This document shows, piece by piece, positions 19,546 to 28,397 of a DNA stretch of 64,000 bases (positions within the stretch are counted from its first letter, which is position 1; every line of letters starts with the position of its first letter). The notes under the pieces were generated by a model. That model was not told the origin of the DNA. It saw nothing but the letters and a program-made list of their open reading frames with translations, and ran no database searches. This stretch comes from Roseiarcus sp963770275 (GTDB lineage Bacteria > Pseudomonadota > Alphaproteobacteria > Rhizobiales > Beijerinckiaceae): positions 62,001-126,000 of the forward strand of contig CAVYPD010000018.1 in the NCBI GenBank assembly GCA_963770275.1, written 5' to 3'. Position numbers and translations under genes: made by a program.

Positions 19546-20750
19546 TCAATCGACGGACATTTCTGCAATCGACCGCCGCCGCTGCGGCCTTCGCCACCAG
19601 CGCAGGCTCCGCCCGCGCCGAGAACGCGCCCGGCGTCACTGACACCGAGATCAAGATCGGGCAAACGATGCCCTATAGCGGCCCGGCCTCGGCATACGGC
19701 GTCATCGGCAAGGCGGACCTCGCCTATTTCAAGATGATCAACGAGCAGGGCGGCGTGAACGGGCGCAAGATCAATCTGATCAGTCTCGACGACAGCTATA
19801 GCCCGCCCAAGACCGTCGAGCAGACGCGCCGTCTCGTGGAGCAGGAGCAGGTCGCCTTTTTGTTCAATAGCCTCGGCACGGCATGTTGCGCGTCTGTGCG
19901 CCAGTACATGAACGACAACAAGATCCCGCAACTCTTCGTCGCGACGGGCGCCAGTATGTTCTCCGATCCCCAGCATTTCCCATGGACCATGGGCTGGCAG
20001 CCGAACTACCAGACGGAGGCCGCAATCTTCGGCAAGCGTATCGCCGCGACGAAACCCGACGCGAAGATCGGCGTGCTTTACCAGAATGACAGCTTCGGAA
20101 AGGACTATCTGATCGGGCTTAAGAACGGCCTCGGTCCGGACCACGCAGGCATGGTGATCAAGGAAGTTTCCTACGAGACGTCGGAGCCGACCGTCGATTC
20201 ACAAATCGTGACATTGCAGGGCGCGGGCGTCGACCTCGTGCTCTTTGCGGCGACGCCGAAGTTCGCGGCGCAGGCGATCCGCAAGACTTACGATATCGGT
20301 TGGACGCCCGTCCGCTACATGACCGACGTATCGCAGTCGATCTCGTCGGTGATGAAGCCTGCCGGTCTTGAGAAATCGAAGGGCGTGATCACGGCCATCT
20401 ACGGCAAAGACCCGACCGATGCGCGCTGGAAGGACGACCCCGGTTACAAGGCGTTCGCGGAGTTTGTTGGCAAATACTTGACGCCGAAGGAGCTGACTGA
20501 CGCGAATGCGGTCTATGGGTTTGGGGCCTCGGCCACCATGGTTCAGGTGCTGAAGCAGTGCGGCAACGACCTGTCGCGCGAGAACGTGATGCGTCAGGCC
20601 GCCAACCTCAAGGATTTTGTGCTTGCGATGGGGCTGCCGGGGATCAAGATCAACACTTCGCCCGACAATTTCAGTCCGATCCGCCAGGAGGCTCTCGCCT
20701 CGTTCAACGGAGAGAGCTGGGAGCAGTTCGGGGAGCTGTATCAGGCGTAA
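19542..20750 (+). CDS. Periplasmic substrate-binding protein of the liv-type importer
   Basis: LivK/type I periplasmic binding protein of 402 residues. The N-terminus NRRTFLQSTAAAAAFATSAG has a twin-arginine-like motif followed by a hydrophobic core and an AxA site (ARAEN), so Tat export is likely. The mature start GVTDTEIKIGQTMPYSGPAS is typical of the family, as are MINEQGGVNGRKI and VGVLYQNDSFGKDY-like segments. The ligand cannot be read from sequence; relatives bind branched-chain amino acids, amides or aromatic acids. It closes the operon. Confidence 0.92.
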   Translation: MINRRTFLQSTAAAAAFATSAGSARAENAPGVTDTEIKIGQTMPYSGPASAYGVIGKADLAYFKMINEQGGVNGRKINLISLDDSYSPPKTVEQTRRLVEQEQVAFLFNSLGTACCASVRQYMNDNKIPQLFVATGASMFSDPQHFPWTMGWQPNYQTEAAIFGKRIAATKPDAKIGVLYQNDSFGKDYLIGLKNGLGPDHAGMVIKEVSYETSEPTVDSQIVTLQGAGVDLVLFAATPKFAAQAIRKTYDIGWTPVRYMTDVSQSISSVMKPAGLEKSKGVITAIYGKDPTDARWKDDPGYKAFAEFVGKYLTPKELTDANAVYGFGASATMVQVLKQCGNDLSRENVMRQAANLKDFVLAMGLPGIKINTSPDNFSPIRQEALASFNGESWEQFGELYQA

Positions 20751-20827
20751 GCAGCGGGCGGCCGCGCGTTTCCTTTAGCGCGCGGCCCCGGCGTCTTACG
20801 ATGCGGCCGCCTCCCGACGACGGAGCC

Positions 20828-21226
20828 TCACCAAATTCGTACAACCACCGGATCGAACACCGCGTCGGCCGAGACGATAGGGATGCGACGACGGAGCGCG
20901 GTCGCGGCCAGGAAGCGATCGAATGGGTCCCGGTGCGGCCATTCCATATTTCCCGCCATGAGGCAGTCGGCGGCCTCGAGCGATGTGGCGACGCCTCGTT
21001 GGCTCGCAAGCAGCGCTGGCAAGCGCTCGACGTATTGCGTCATTTCCGGCCACTTGCCGAGGCGTGCTTTCTGCGCGATCTCGAAGAACGAGATTGCGCT
21101 GACGAGGATCGTTTGGGCCTCGATCATTTCCGCGCGTGCGCGGTCAGAAATGCGTCGATCGTTGGTGAGTGACCACGCCCAGACATGGGTATCGAGCAGG
21201 AGCGTCGTCAGTCGCGCCCCTCCCAA
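20828..21226 (-). CDS. vapC: VapC-type PIN-domain ribonuclease toxin
   Basis: PIN-domain toxin of 132 residues. Acidic active-site positions are visible: Asp in LLLDTHVWAW (about 12), Glu in ISFFEIAQKA (about 49), Asp in HRDPFDRFLAATA (about 98-102) and Asp in IVSADAVFD (about 119). It would cleave RNA unless bound by the adjacent antitoxin. Its start overlaps the end of the antitoxin gene by 19 bases, the usual antitoxin-first order. Confidence 0.9.
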   Translation of the reverse strand: MGGARLTTLLLDTHVWAWSLTNDRRISDRARAEMIEAQTILVSAISFFEIAQKARLGKWPEMTQYVERLPALLASQRGVATSLEAADCLMAGNMEWPHRDPFDRFLAATALRRRIPIVSADAVFDPVVVRIW

Positions 21227-21444
21227 GCCGCCAGCTCGTCCTCATCCATGGGGGAAAAAAAGTCCGGACCGGGACCTAGCGTGTCGCGTTTCAGTATACC
21301 CAACTTGAATTGGCCCTGCGGGATCGCTACGAGGCGAACAACCGGTTTGTCGCCTTTCGCAATCACCACATCTTCGCCCGCCAGCGCTGCCTTGATCAGC
21401 TTGGAGAGCTGGGTCTTCGCCACATGAACGGTTACTTTCTGCAT
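21208..21444 (-). CDS. vapB: Phd/VapB-type antitoxin
   Basis: Antitoxin of 78 residues with a Phd/YefM-like N-terminal DNA-binding fold (VTVHVAKTQLSKLIKAALAG, then EDVVIAKGDKPVVRL) and an acidic C-terminal tail (PMDEDELAAWE) suited to blocking the PIN active site. ATG 21444. Two tandem palindromes sit 17-33 bases upstream, consistent with conditional autorepression by the VapBC complex. Confidence 0.9.
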   Translation of the reverse strand: MQKVTVHVAKTQLSKLIKAALAGEDVVIAKGDKPVVRLVAIPQGQFKLGILKRDTLGPGPDFFSPMDEDELAAWEGRD

Positions 21445-21460
21445 GGCACGGTCCCACGTG

Positions 21461-21477
21461 TTAGCTAACTTAGCTAA
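21461..21477 (-). promoter_or_regulatory. Tandem TTAGCTAA palindromes upstream of vapB
   Basis: Two perfect 8-bp palindromes TTAGCTAA separated by one base (21461-21468 and 21470-21477), just before the vapB start. Operators made of paired palindromes at this place are usual for autoregulated toxin-antitoxin operons. The function is inferred. Confidence 0.65.
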
Positions 21478-21507
21478 TCTCGCTTGGGCCGGTCGTCAAG
21501 CGCGCTG

Positions 21508-22992
21508 TCACGCCCATTGCTTGAGCGGAGGGAAGCGGACGAATTTCTTGGCGTGGTGGCGATCCATGCGGGTCAGCACATCGCGCAGGAAACCAACGCC
21601 CTCGGCGAGATAAGGCCCCTTGTTGAGCATCACGCATTCGGCGCCTTGAGCCATCGCCGCGTCGGTCATCTCGGCGCGGCTGGCCACGCCGTCGCGCACA
21701 AAATTGTCGAGGACCTGCGTCGCCCACACCACCGGCGTGTGCGCCGCCTCGCAGAGCCACAGGATTTCTTCCTGCATCTCGGTCAGCCTGGCGAAGCCAA
21801 GCTCGACCGCGAGGTCGCCCCGCGCGATCATCACCGCGGTCGGATTATGCGCCGACGACTGCAGGATGAGCGACGGCAGATTGCGCACCGCGAGCGGCGT
21901 CTCGATCTTCAACACGAGCCCCGGCGGCTCGCGCTTGGGCGCGCGCGCCACCAGATGATCCTGCAGGAGCTCGATGTCGTCGACTCGCTGCACGAACGAA
22001 TAGCCGATCAGGTCGGCATGCTCGGCGATGAAATCGAGATCACGGAAGTCCTTGGAGGTCAGCGGCGGCAGGTCGAGCTCGGTCGAGGGAAAATTGACGC
22101 CCTTGCCGGGCTTCAGCCGCACCCCCTTCTCGCGCGCGGCATACACCTCAAGCTCGGCCCGACCCGGCGATTTGGAAACCACTCGCGCCGCCGCCTTGCC
22201 GTCGTCGATGAACATTTCGGAACCGACAGCGAGTTGGTCGACGAGTTCGGGAAAATTGAGCGAGAATGCGAACGGCTCCTTGGTCTTCTCGCGCAGTTCG
22301 TCGATCAGGACGATCCGGTCTCCGCGCAACAGACGCGTTTTCGGCGGCGCCTTCACTCTGAGGATGCGGCACTTGGGGCCGGCGATGTCCATCAGAACCC
22401 GGCAGGGACGCTCGAGTCGCGCGGCCGCCGCTTGCACGTTCTCGATCATTTGCCCCCATATTTCGGGGTCGTCGTGGGCGCAATTGATGCGCGCGGAGTC
22501 CATGCCGGCGGCTACCAGCTTGTCCACCAATGCGGCGTCCGTCGCCGCCTCGGGCGGCAAGGTCGCCATGATCCGCGCGCGAGGGCCGCTTTTTTGCCGC
22601 TTGCCGAAGAGCCGATCGGCCTCCGCCTCCAGCTCCGCGGCGCCCGCCCTCGCCAACATCGGCGAAGGATAGGGCGCGTTCGATTCGCCGGTCAGGCGCT
22701 TGAGGGTCGCGATGAGCGCATCGAGCGCCTGCGCGACGTGGCTTTCGCTGCGGCCAAGCGAGGAGAGCCCCCGCGACGCGAGCCGGTATTGCAGATCGGT
22801 GACGTCGTGCGCGCGCAGCGCGATGTAGTGGGAGAGATTGAGAACGCGCGACGGAGCCTTCGACTTGTCCGCGTCGGCGCTCCAACTGCTTCTTAGCTCG
22901 GCGCCTTTGAGCTCAACGTCCTCGCGTAAAGCTTTCACCTCGGCGAGAAGGGCGCGGGTTTCTTCCAGGTCGCTTCCGGTTTTTGGAGCCAT
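21508..22992 (-). CDS. Pyruvate kinase, atypical short form with N-terminal extension
   Basis: Cytoplasmic enzyme converting phosphoenolpyruvate and ADP to pyruvate and ATP. The barrel region holds RARIMATLP, SARINCAHDD, VLMDIAGPKCRI, the catalytic KIET (Lys about 362) and MIARGDLAVELGF, then WATQVLDNFV and SRAEMTDAAM. It differs from canonical PykA/PykF: about 140 extra N-terminal residues precede the barrel, and the protein ends at the barrel, so the C-terminal allosteric domain is absent. 494 residues. Such forms occur in Rhizobiales and plants. Kinase activity is likely from the retained catalytic residues, but regulation should differ. Confidence 0.85.
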   Translation of the reverse strand: MAPKTGSDLEETRALLAEVKALREDVELKGAELRSSWSADADKSKAPSRVLNLSHYIALRAHDVTDLQYRLASRGLSSLGRSESHVAQALDALIATLKRLTGESNAPYPSPMLARAGAAELEAEADRLFGKRQKSGPRARIMATLPPEAATDAALVDKLVAAGMDSARINCAHDDPEIWGQMIENVQAAAARLERPCRVLMDIAGPKCRILRVKAPPKTRLLRGDRIVLIDELREKTKEPFAFSLNFPELVDQLAVGSEMFIDDGKAAARVVSKSPGRAELEVYAAREKGVRLKPGKGVNFPSTELDLPPLTSKDFRDLDFIAEHADLIGYSFVQRVDDIELLQDHLVARAPKREPPGLVLKIETPLAVRNLPSLILQSSAHNPTAVMIARGDLAVELGFARLTEMQEEILWLCEAAHTPVVWATQVLDNFVRDGVASRAEMTDAAMAQGAECVMLNKGPYLAEGVGFLRDVLTRMDRHHAKKFVRFPPLKQWA

Positions 22993-23220
22993 GGGGCGCC
23001 GCTTCGCATGAGCGAATCGTCAACGGAGTCATGCATTTCCCCGCCAGACCGGTCTTTGACGCGCGAATGTGACGCCTGTGTAACAAAGCGCGAACAGATT
23101 TGGACTGCCGTCGATCGGCAGAACATTACGATCGAACCGCCCAGCTCTCGGCGCCCCAAGTGAAACCATTGTACGGCAACGCGCGTATAAGGGTTGAGAC
23201 AGCTCGAAGCCGAGGCGATC

Positions 23221-23646
23221 ATGGGGCAAATGATGAAAATGGTCAGAGCGGGGGCGGTCGCGATCACCCTGTTGACGGGGGCTGCGTCAGCGGAGGACCT
23301 GACCGCCGCCAGCTCACGCGCGATCGTCGAGCGGCAATTCGACGCCTTTCAGCGGGACGATGGGCACGCGGCGTACGCGCTCGCGGCCCCCACGATCAAG
23401 GACATGTTCACCGACGCCGATCACTTCATGGCGATGGTTCGCGACCACTATGCCCCGGTCTACCGGCATCGCAGCGCCGACTTTGGCGCCTTCAAGGAAT
23501 CGGGCGACGAGGCGAGCCTCGAGGCGACTCTCGTCGACAACGATAACGTCGTTTGGACAGCGCTCTACAGCTTTCGGCGTGCGCCGAACGGCGATTGGTT
23601 GATTTCGGGCTGCGTCCTCGCGAAGGCCGAGGCGAGCGCAATCTGA
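23221..23646 (+). CDS. DUF4864 domain secreted protein
   Basis: About 141 residues from ATG 23221, with a signal peptide ending near AASAED. The mature part fits the DUF4864 pattern: SRAIVERQFDAFQRDDGHAA, YALAAPTIKDMF, and a C-terminal WLISGCVLAKAE. The cone-shaped NTF2-like fold is likely; the function is unknown. The frame is open from an ATG at 23194, but 23221 gives a better signal peptide. Divergent from pyruvate kinase. Confidence 0.75.
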   Translation: MGQMMKMVRAGAVAITLLTGAASAEDLTAASSRAIVERQFDAFQRDDGHAAYALAAPTIKDMFTDADHFMAMVRDHYAPVYRHRSADFGAFKESGDEASLEATLVDNDNVVWTALYSFRRAPNGDWLISGCVLAKAEASAI

Positions 23647-23765
23647 CTGTGGCTTGAGGCTCAGGCCGAAGGCGAACGGCGCGATATTGTAAGCTTGCGC
23701 CGCGCGGACTAATCTGTCCCAGAAGCAGCGCCCGACGGGTAACGGCGCCCGCACGGGGAACTCTA

Positions 23766-24660
23766 ATGACAATCGACTTTGAAGGCAGAGTGGCCATCGT
23801 CACCGGCGCTGGCTCCGGTCTCGGACGTTCGCATGCTCTGGGACTTGCGGCGCGCGGAGCGAACGTCGTCGTCAATGATGTCGGCTTCGACAATGCCATG
23901 ACGGTTGTGGAGGAGATTCGCGCCGGTGGCGGGACGGCGATCGGGGACAACGCGGACGTCGCCGATTTCGCGGCAGTCTCCGAGATGGTTGCCCGCGCGG
24001 AGAAGGCTGTGGGGGCACGTCGACATCCTCGTCAACAACGCCGGCGTGCTGCGCGACAAGACCTTCGCGAAGATGGAAATGGCGGATTTCGAGTTCGTCC
24101 TCCGCGTGCACCTGATCGGCTCGGCCAATTGCACGAAGGCCGTCTGGGCGGGCATGCGGGAGCGCAACTATGGGCGCATCGTGCTGACCTCGTCGGCGTC
24201 CGGCATTTACGGAAATTTTGGCCAGGCGAACTACGGCGCCGCGAAGGCGGCCATGATCGGGCTCATGAACGTCCTACACCTCGAGGGCGCGAAGAACGAC
24301 ATCCGCGTCAACATCCTGGCGCCGACGGCGCGCACCGGCATGACGGAGGGCTTGCTGTCTCCCGTCGCCGCGGAGCTCATGACGCCGGAAAGCGTGACGC
24401 CGGGTGTGCTGTTTCTCGTGAGCGAAAATGCGCCCTCGCGTGTCATTCTGGGCGCCGGCGCCGGCGTCTTCGCGGTGACCCATATCGGCGAGACGCCCGG
24501 CGTCTATCTCGATGAGAGCGAGCGCACGCCCGAGACGATCGCCGCCCGCTTCGCCGAGATTTCCGACGCCAGCACCGCCGAGCCGCTCAAGGACGCCTTT
24601 TCGCAGACCTACAAGTTCGTCGCCGCCGCGGCCAAGGCGAAGGGTGTCAAGCTGGAGTGA
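23766..24660 (+). CDS. Short-chain dehydrogenase (MFE-2-like hydroxyacyl-CoA dehydrogenase type), frameshifted
   Basis: NAD(P)-dependent SDR of about 297 residues when read across a frameshift. The first frame gives VAIVTGAGSGLGRSHALGLA (cofactor TGxxxGxG) and VVVNDVGF. The second gives GHVDILVNNAGVLRDKTFAK, the catalytic Ser region LTSSASGIYGN and the Tyr-Lys pair in NYGAAKAAM. The switch lies at about 24008-24015 (GCTGTGGGGG), where one extra base explains the shift. The C-terminal 60 residues resemble the bacterial relatives of peroxisomal multifunctional enzyme, implying acyl-CoA metabolism (family inference). Confidence 0.82.
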
Positions 24661-24701
24661 GAATGCGGAAGGCGATCAGCGCCGCAAGCTTTCGAGGCGA
24701 T

Positions 24702-25949
24702 TTACGCCTTCGCCGCTGTTTTCTTTCTCCGCTTCGCCAGCGTCCGCAGGCGCAGCGCGTTCAGCTTGATGAAGCCGGCGGCGTCCTGGTGGTCGTAAGC
24801 GACCGCGCCTTCCTCGAAGGTCACGAGGTCCTGGTCGTACAGTGAATGCGGACTGTCGCGGCCGATCACGTAGACGCCGCCCTTGTAGAGCTTGAGCCGC
24901 ACCCGCCCCGCGACCATCTCCTGGCTCTTGTCGATCAGGACCTGCAGCATCTCGCGCTCGGGCGAGAACCAGAAACCGTTGTAGATGAGCTCGGCGTATT
25001 TGGGCATCAGCTCGTCTTTGAGATGCGCGGCGCCGCGGTCGAGGGTGATCAATTCGATGGCGCGATGCGCCGCGAGCAGGATCGTGCCCCCGGGCGTCTC
25101 GTACATGCCGCGCGACTTCATGCCGACGAAGCGGTTTTCGACCAGGTCAAGCCGGCCGATGCCATTGTCGTGGCCGAGCTTATTGAGGGCAGTGAGCAGC
25201 GTCGCGGGGCTCATCGCCTTGCCGTCGATTGCGACTGGATCGCCCTTCTCGAACGTGATCTCGACAATGGTCGGCTTGTCAGGCGCATCCTCGGGATGAA
25301 CGGTGCGCGAGTAGACATAAGCCGGCGTTTCTTCCGCCGGGTCCTCCAGAACCTTGCCCTCGGACGAGACATGCAGCAGGTTCGCGTCGGTCGAAAAGGG
25401 CGCTTCACCGCGCTTGTCCTTGGCGATCGGGATCTGATGCTGCTCGGCGAAGGCGAGAAGCGCATTGCGGGAGGCGAACTCCCACTCGCGCCACGGCGCG
25501 ATGATCTTGATGTCGGGCTCGAGCGCGTAGGCCGAGAGCTCGAAGCGCACCTGATCGTTGCCCTTGCCGGTTGCGCCATGAGCGATCGCGTCGGCGCTCA
25601 TTTTGCGAGCGATCTCGACCAGGTGCTTGGCGATCAGCGGCCGCGCGATCGAGGTGCCGAGCAGATAGAGGCCCTCGTATTGGGCGTTGGCGCGGAACAT
25701 CGGGAAGACGTAGTCGCGCACGAATTCCTCGCGCACGTCCTCGATGAAAATGTGCTCGGGCTTGATGCCGAGCAGCTCAGCCTTTTTCCGCGCCGGCTCC
25801 AGCTCCTCGCCCTGGCCGAGATCGGCGGTGAAGGTGATGACCTCGGCGCCATATTCAGTCTGCAGCCACTTGAGGATGATCGACGTGTCGAGCCCGCCGG
25901 AATAGGCGAGGACGACGCGCTTGACTTGCGGCTTCTTGGGGCTCGGCAT
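24702..25949 (-). CDS. argG: Argininosuccinate synthase
   Basis: ATP-dependent ligation of citrulline and aspartate in arginine synthesis. The N-terminal PP-loop VVLAYSGGLDTSIILKWL, ITFTADLGQGEELEPA, the citrulline-site ATGKGNDQVRFE and the SRGMYETPGGT motif are all present. Start ATG 25949 (MPSPKKPQ); the frame is open to 25970. About 415 residues, the usual size. It is a single gene followed upstream by a palindromic repeat pair. Confidence 0.97.
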   Translation of the reverse strand: MPSPKKPQVKRVVLAYSGGLDTSIILKWLQTEYGAEVITFTADLGQGEELEPARKKAELLGIKPEHIFIEDVREEFVRDYVFPMFRANAQYEGLYLLGTSIARPLIAKHLVEIARKMSADAIAHGATGKGNDQVRFELSAYALEPDIKIIAPWREWEFASRNALLAFAEQHQIPIAKDKRGEAPFSTDANLLHVSSEGKVLEDPAEETPAYVYSRTVHPEDAPDKPTIVEITFEKGDPVAIDGKAMSPATLLTALNKLGHDNGIGRLDLVENRFVGMKSRGMYETPGGTILLAAHRAIELITLDRGAAHLKDELMPKYAELIYNGFWFSPEREMLQVLIDKSQEMVAGRVRLKLYKGGVYVIGRDSPHSLYDQDLVTFEEGAVAYDHQDAAGFIKLNALRLRTLAKRRKKTAAKA

Positions 25950-25980
25950 GGCTCGCAGGACTTTCTTCAACGAAGAGATC

Positions 25981-26138
25981 CGTCATGGCCGGGCTTGACC
26001 CGGCCATCCACGCCGCTCTGCTTCGAAGGCGAGTCGGAACCCGTCCACGAAGGAGCCGAAGAGCGCACGGGAAGCGCGCTTGCCGGCGATCGCGCGGAGG
26101 GAGACACGTGGATGGCCGGGTCAAGCCCGGCCATGACG
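25981..26138. repeat. Inverted pair of REP-like palindromes
   Basis: A 32-base palindrome-rich unit at 25981-26012 (core ATGGCCGGG / CCCGGCCAT) recurs as an exact reverse complement at 26107-26138, 94 bases away. Each unit can fold alone, and the pair can form one long stem. It lies between argG and gluconokinase. This looks like the intergenic repetitive palindromes common in Rhizobiales genomes. Confidence 0.85.
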
Positions 26139-26206
26139 GTTGAGGGTGGGCGCCCTCGTAAACGTCGCCGGGACTTATAGAGCCGTGTTCGCGGCGCGCA
26201 ACCTGG

Positions 26207-26743
26207 CTAGCTTTGCGGGGAAGGGGAGAGGTTGAGCGTGGCGATGACAGCGGCGACTTCTTCGTCGGCGGAGCCGCCCGCGTCGACGGTCACGACTCCT
26301 GGCTCGTCCGGCGTCGGCTCCTCCAGCGTGTCGAACTGGCTGCGGAGCAGCGAGGCCGGCATGTATTCGTGATGACGTGCGGCGACGCGCGCCCCAATGA
26401 GCGCTTCCGAGCCTTTTATGTAGATGAAGCGAGCGTCAGGCCGGGCCGAGCGGATGCGATCGCGATAGGCGCGCTTGAGCGCCGAGCAGGTCAGTACGCC
26501 CGACTTGCCCACGGCGGCCCAGCTTTTGAGCTCTTCGCCGATCCGATCGAGCCAAGGGGCGCGGTCGGTGTCGGTGAGCGGAATTCCCTGCCGCATCTTC
26601 TCGACATTGGCCGGAGGATGCAGCCGGTCGCCTTCCATGAATGGCCAACCGAGCTGCTTGGCGAGCAGCTCCGCAACAGTCGTCTTGCCGCTGCCCGAGA
26701 CGCCCATCACGACCAGGGCGGTTCCGTTTTTGGCGTCGTTCAT
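26207..26743 (-). CDS. gntK: Gluconokinase
   Basis: Phosphorylates gluconate to 6-phosphogluconate. A P-loop GVSGSGKTTVA lies near residues 14-24, followed by FMEGDRLHPPANVEKMRQGI and PLTDTDRAPWL, the hallmark of the thermoresistant gluconokinase family, then CSALKRAYRDRIR and HHEYMPASLLRSQFDTLE. 178 residues, the usual length. With the PQQ-type sugar dehydrogenase elsewhere in the window, gluconate formed by sugar oxidation could enter here (inference). Confidence 0.95.
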   Translation of the reverse strand: MNDAKNGTALVVMGVSGSGKTTVAELLAKQLGWPFMEGDRLHPPANVEKMRQGIPLTDTDRAPWLDRIGEELKSWAAVGKSGVLTCSALKRAYRDRIRSARPDARFIYIKGSEALIGARVAARHHEYMPASLLRSQFDTLEEPTPDEPGVVTVDAGGSADEEVAAVIATLNLSPSPQS

Positions 26744-26958
26744 CGGTCTCTCACGCTGGGGCAGGCTGGCGCCACAGCGTCCGGCTTGGAACCCGGCTCA
26801 ATCTTCCCCATCAGCGCCTCCGACATGGCGTCTCCGCCGCAGGAGCAGGAGACTCGCCGACCCGCCGGTTGTCAATCAGCGCAGCTCATCGGCTCACCTC
26901 GCTAGGCAGAAGCGGGAAGCCCGCCATCTCCTGTGAGTCTCGGCGGCCGTCGTGTAGA

Positions 26959-27720
26959 GTGATTCGAGGCTGCGAGGGGCAGGCGGCATGGGGCATTCAC
27001 GGCAGAAGAGGCCGGCGCGTTCGATCGGGATCGCGTCGGCGGCTAGTCTTCGTCCTAGCGGCCAGCGTCGGCGATGCGGCCGAAGCCGCGAGACCCTCGT
27101 TCGATTGCGCACTGGCGAAAAGCGTCGCGGAAAAGATGATCTGCGCCGATCCCGGCTTGGCTGCCGCCGACGCGGCCATCGCCGCCAATTACGCTTCCGC
27201 GTTGAAGCGGCTCGACGTTCCGGCCCGCAAGGCGCTTGCCCAGGACCAGCAGGATTTCGTCAGTTACCGTGACCGGATCGCCGGCTTCGACCAAGGCGTT
27301 CCGAAGGACAAGCAGAACTTTCCGATCGACGAGTTCATGCGCGACCGCGCCGCCTTCCTCGCAAGCATCGAGAAACCGGATGCTGGCTTCGTGGGGTCAT
27401 GGAAAAATGTCGGAGGCGTGGTGATCGTCAAGGCAGCGGGCTCAGGCAAGCTCGAAATCGAGGCCGATACCGCCAATCCCACGACGGGCGGGAGCGAATG
27501 CAATGTGGGCGGCGTGGTGAAAGCGCGCCAAGAGCTGGAGCTGGTCGACACAGACAGCGACGATAAGGCGACCGGTTTCGTTTACCGCTTCCATCGGCTC
27601 GGCGATGCGCTGGAAGCCGAGGAGGCCGGCGAGGCCAAGGGCGACTCAAATGAGCCAGCGTCGTGCGGGGTCAATGGTCATGTGAGCGGCGTCTTCTTCC
27701 TCAGCCGGTCGAAATCATAG
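26959..27720 (+). CDS. LprI/DUF1311-like secreted protein, start uncertain
   Basis: The recognisable part begins PSFDCALAKSVAEKMICADP then GLAAADAAIAANYASAL, the lysozyme-inhibitor LprI N-terminal pattern with its Cys pair. A second half of about 110 residues starting FVGSWKNVGGVVIVKAAGSG is a separate beta-rich region. Another Cys pair (SECNVGG, ASCGVNG) is consistent with a periplasmic protein. The hydrophobic leader RRRLVFVLAASVG is in frame, but no good start precedes it; GTG 26959 is chosen. ATG 26988 starts a neighbouring frame that would need one base removed to join. The 3' end overlaps the convergent PAP2 gene by 43 bases. Confidence 0.65.
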   Translation: MIRGCEGQAAWGIHGRRGRRVRSGSRRRLVFVLAASVGDAAEAARPSFDCALAKSVAEKMICADPGLAAADAAIAANYASALKRLDVPARKALAQDQQDFVSYRDRIAGFDQGVPKDKQNFPIDEFMRDRAAFLASIEKPDAGFVGSWKNVGGVVIVKAAGSGKLEIEADTANPTTGGSECNVGGVVKARQELELVDTDSDDKATGFVYRFHRLGDALEAEEAGEAKGDSNEPASCGVNGHVSGVFFLSRSKS

Positions 27721-28388
27721 CGCTTCACGTTCTCACGGCCGCCTTTCGGCCAGATGACGCGGCGGACGATCTCGATGACGATGAGGGTGATGAGCCCACC
27801 AAGCAACACGTCGCTGAGATAGTGGCCGCCGAAGGCGAGCCTCAAGAGGCTCGCGCCAAACCCGAAGGCGAAGGCAGCGACCATCGCAGGGCCGCGCCAG
27901 GGCGGCGGAAGCACGCTCGCCGGCGCGACCATCCAGAAGGCGGTCGAGGCTTCGCCGGAAGGGAACGAACAGTTCTTTTTACATCCCCCGTTATCGTCAT
28001 ACCAGGGTACGAATGGATTCGGCCCGTTGAAGTCTTGGGTCTGGACCGGACGGGGACGATGCCAATGATCCTTGAATCCGAGATTAACGATGAGACCCGG
28101 CCCGATGATCATCGTGGCGATGAGAAAGATCATCGCTCGGCCGCTCGGCGCCCAGCGAAGCCTGGCCCCGAGGCGGTTGGCGAGCCACAATGCCGCATAG
28201 GCCACGAGCACGAGGAACGGCGTCACCCGGAAAAAATCCCGTCCGAAGCGTCCGAAGTCGCTACGGCCGAAGAAGCCGCCGTCGTGATAGAAAGTGCGGG
28301 CGCCCGTGAGGTCGAGTCCGGGCCAAATGGCGAAGACGACAAGCGTCAGCGCGGCGAGCACAATGTAGGCGGAAAGTGCTTTGTTCAT
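27678..28388 (-). CDS. PAP2-family membrane phosphatase
   Basis: Membrane lipid phosphatase of 236 residues with about six hydrophobic segments. The three PAP2 motifs are intact: KDHWHRPRP (about 107), SFPSGEAS (about 143) and RLAFGGHYLSDV (about 186). Relatives dephosphorylate undecaprenyl pyrophosphate, lipid A or phosphatidic acid; the exact substrate is not readable, though the pattern is closest to LpxE/LpxF-like PAP2 proteins. It follows the SDR gene on the same strand by about 10 bases. Confidence 0.88.
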   Translation of the reverse strand: MNKALSAYIVLAALTLVVFAIWPGLDLTGARTFYHDGGFFGRSDFGRFGRDFFRVTPFLVLVAYAALWLANRLGARLRWAPSGRAMIFLIATMIIGPGLIVNLGFKDHWHRPRPVQTQDFNGPNPFVPWYDDNGGCKKNCSFPSGEASTAFWMVAPASVLPPPWRGPAMVAAFAFGFGASLLRLAFGGHYLSDVLLGGLITLIVIEIVRRVIWPKGGRENVKRYDFDRLRKKTPLT

Positions 28389-28397
28389 GTGTCGCGA

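Noticed and set aside
21484..22896. Long open frame antisense to pyruvate kinase
   Set aside because: Shadow of a GC-rich gene; its sequence is rich in Arg, His and Gly with no family features, while the minus strand encodes clear pyruvate kinase motifs.
24846..26180. Long open frame antisense to argG
   Set aside because: Shadow frame; argG motifs are unambiguous on the opposite strand.
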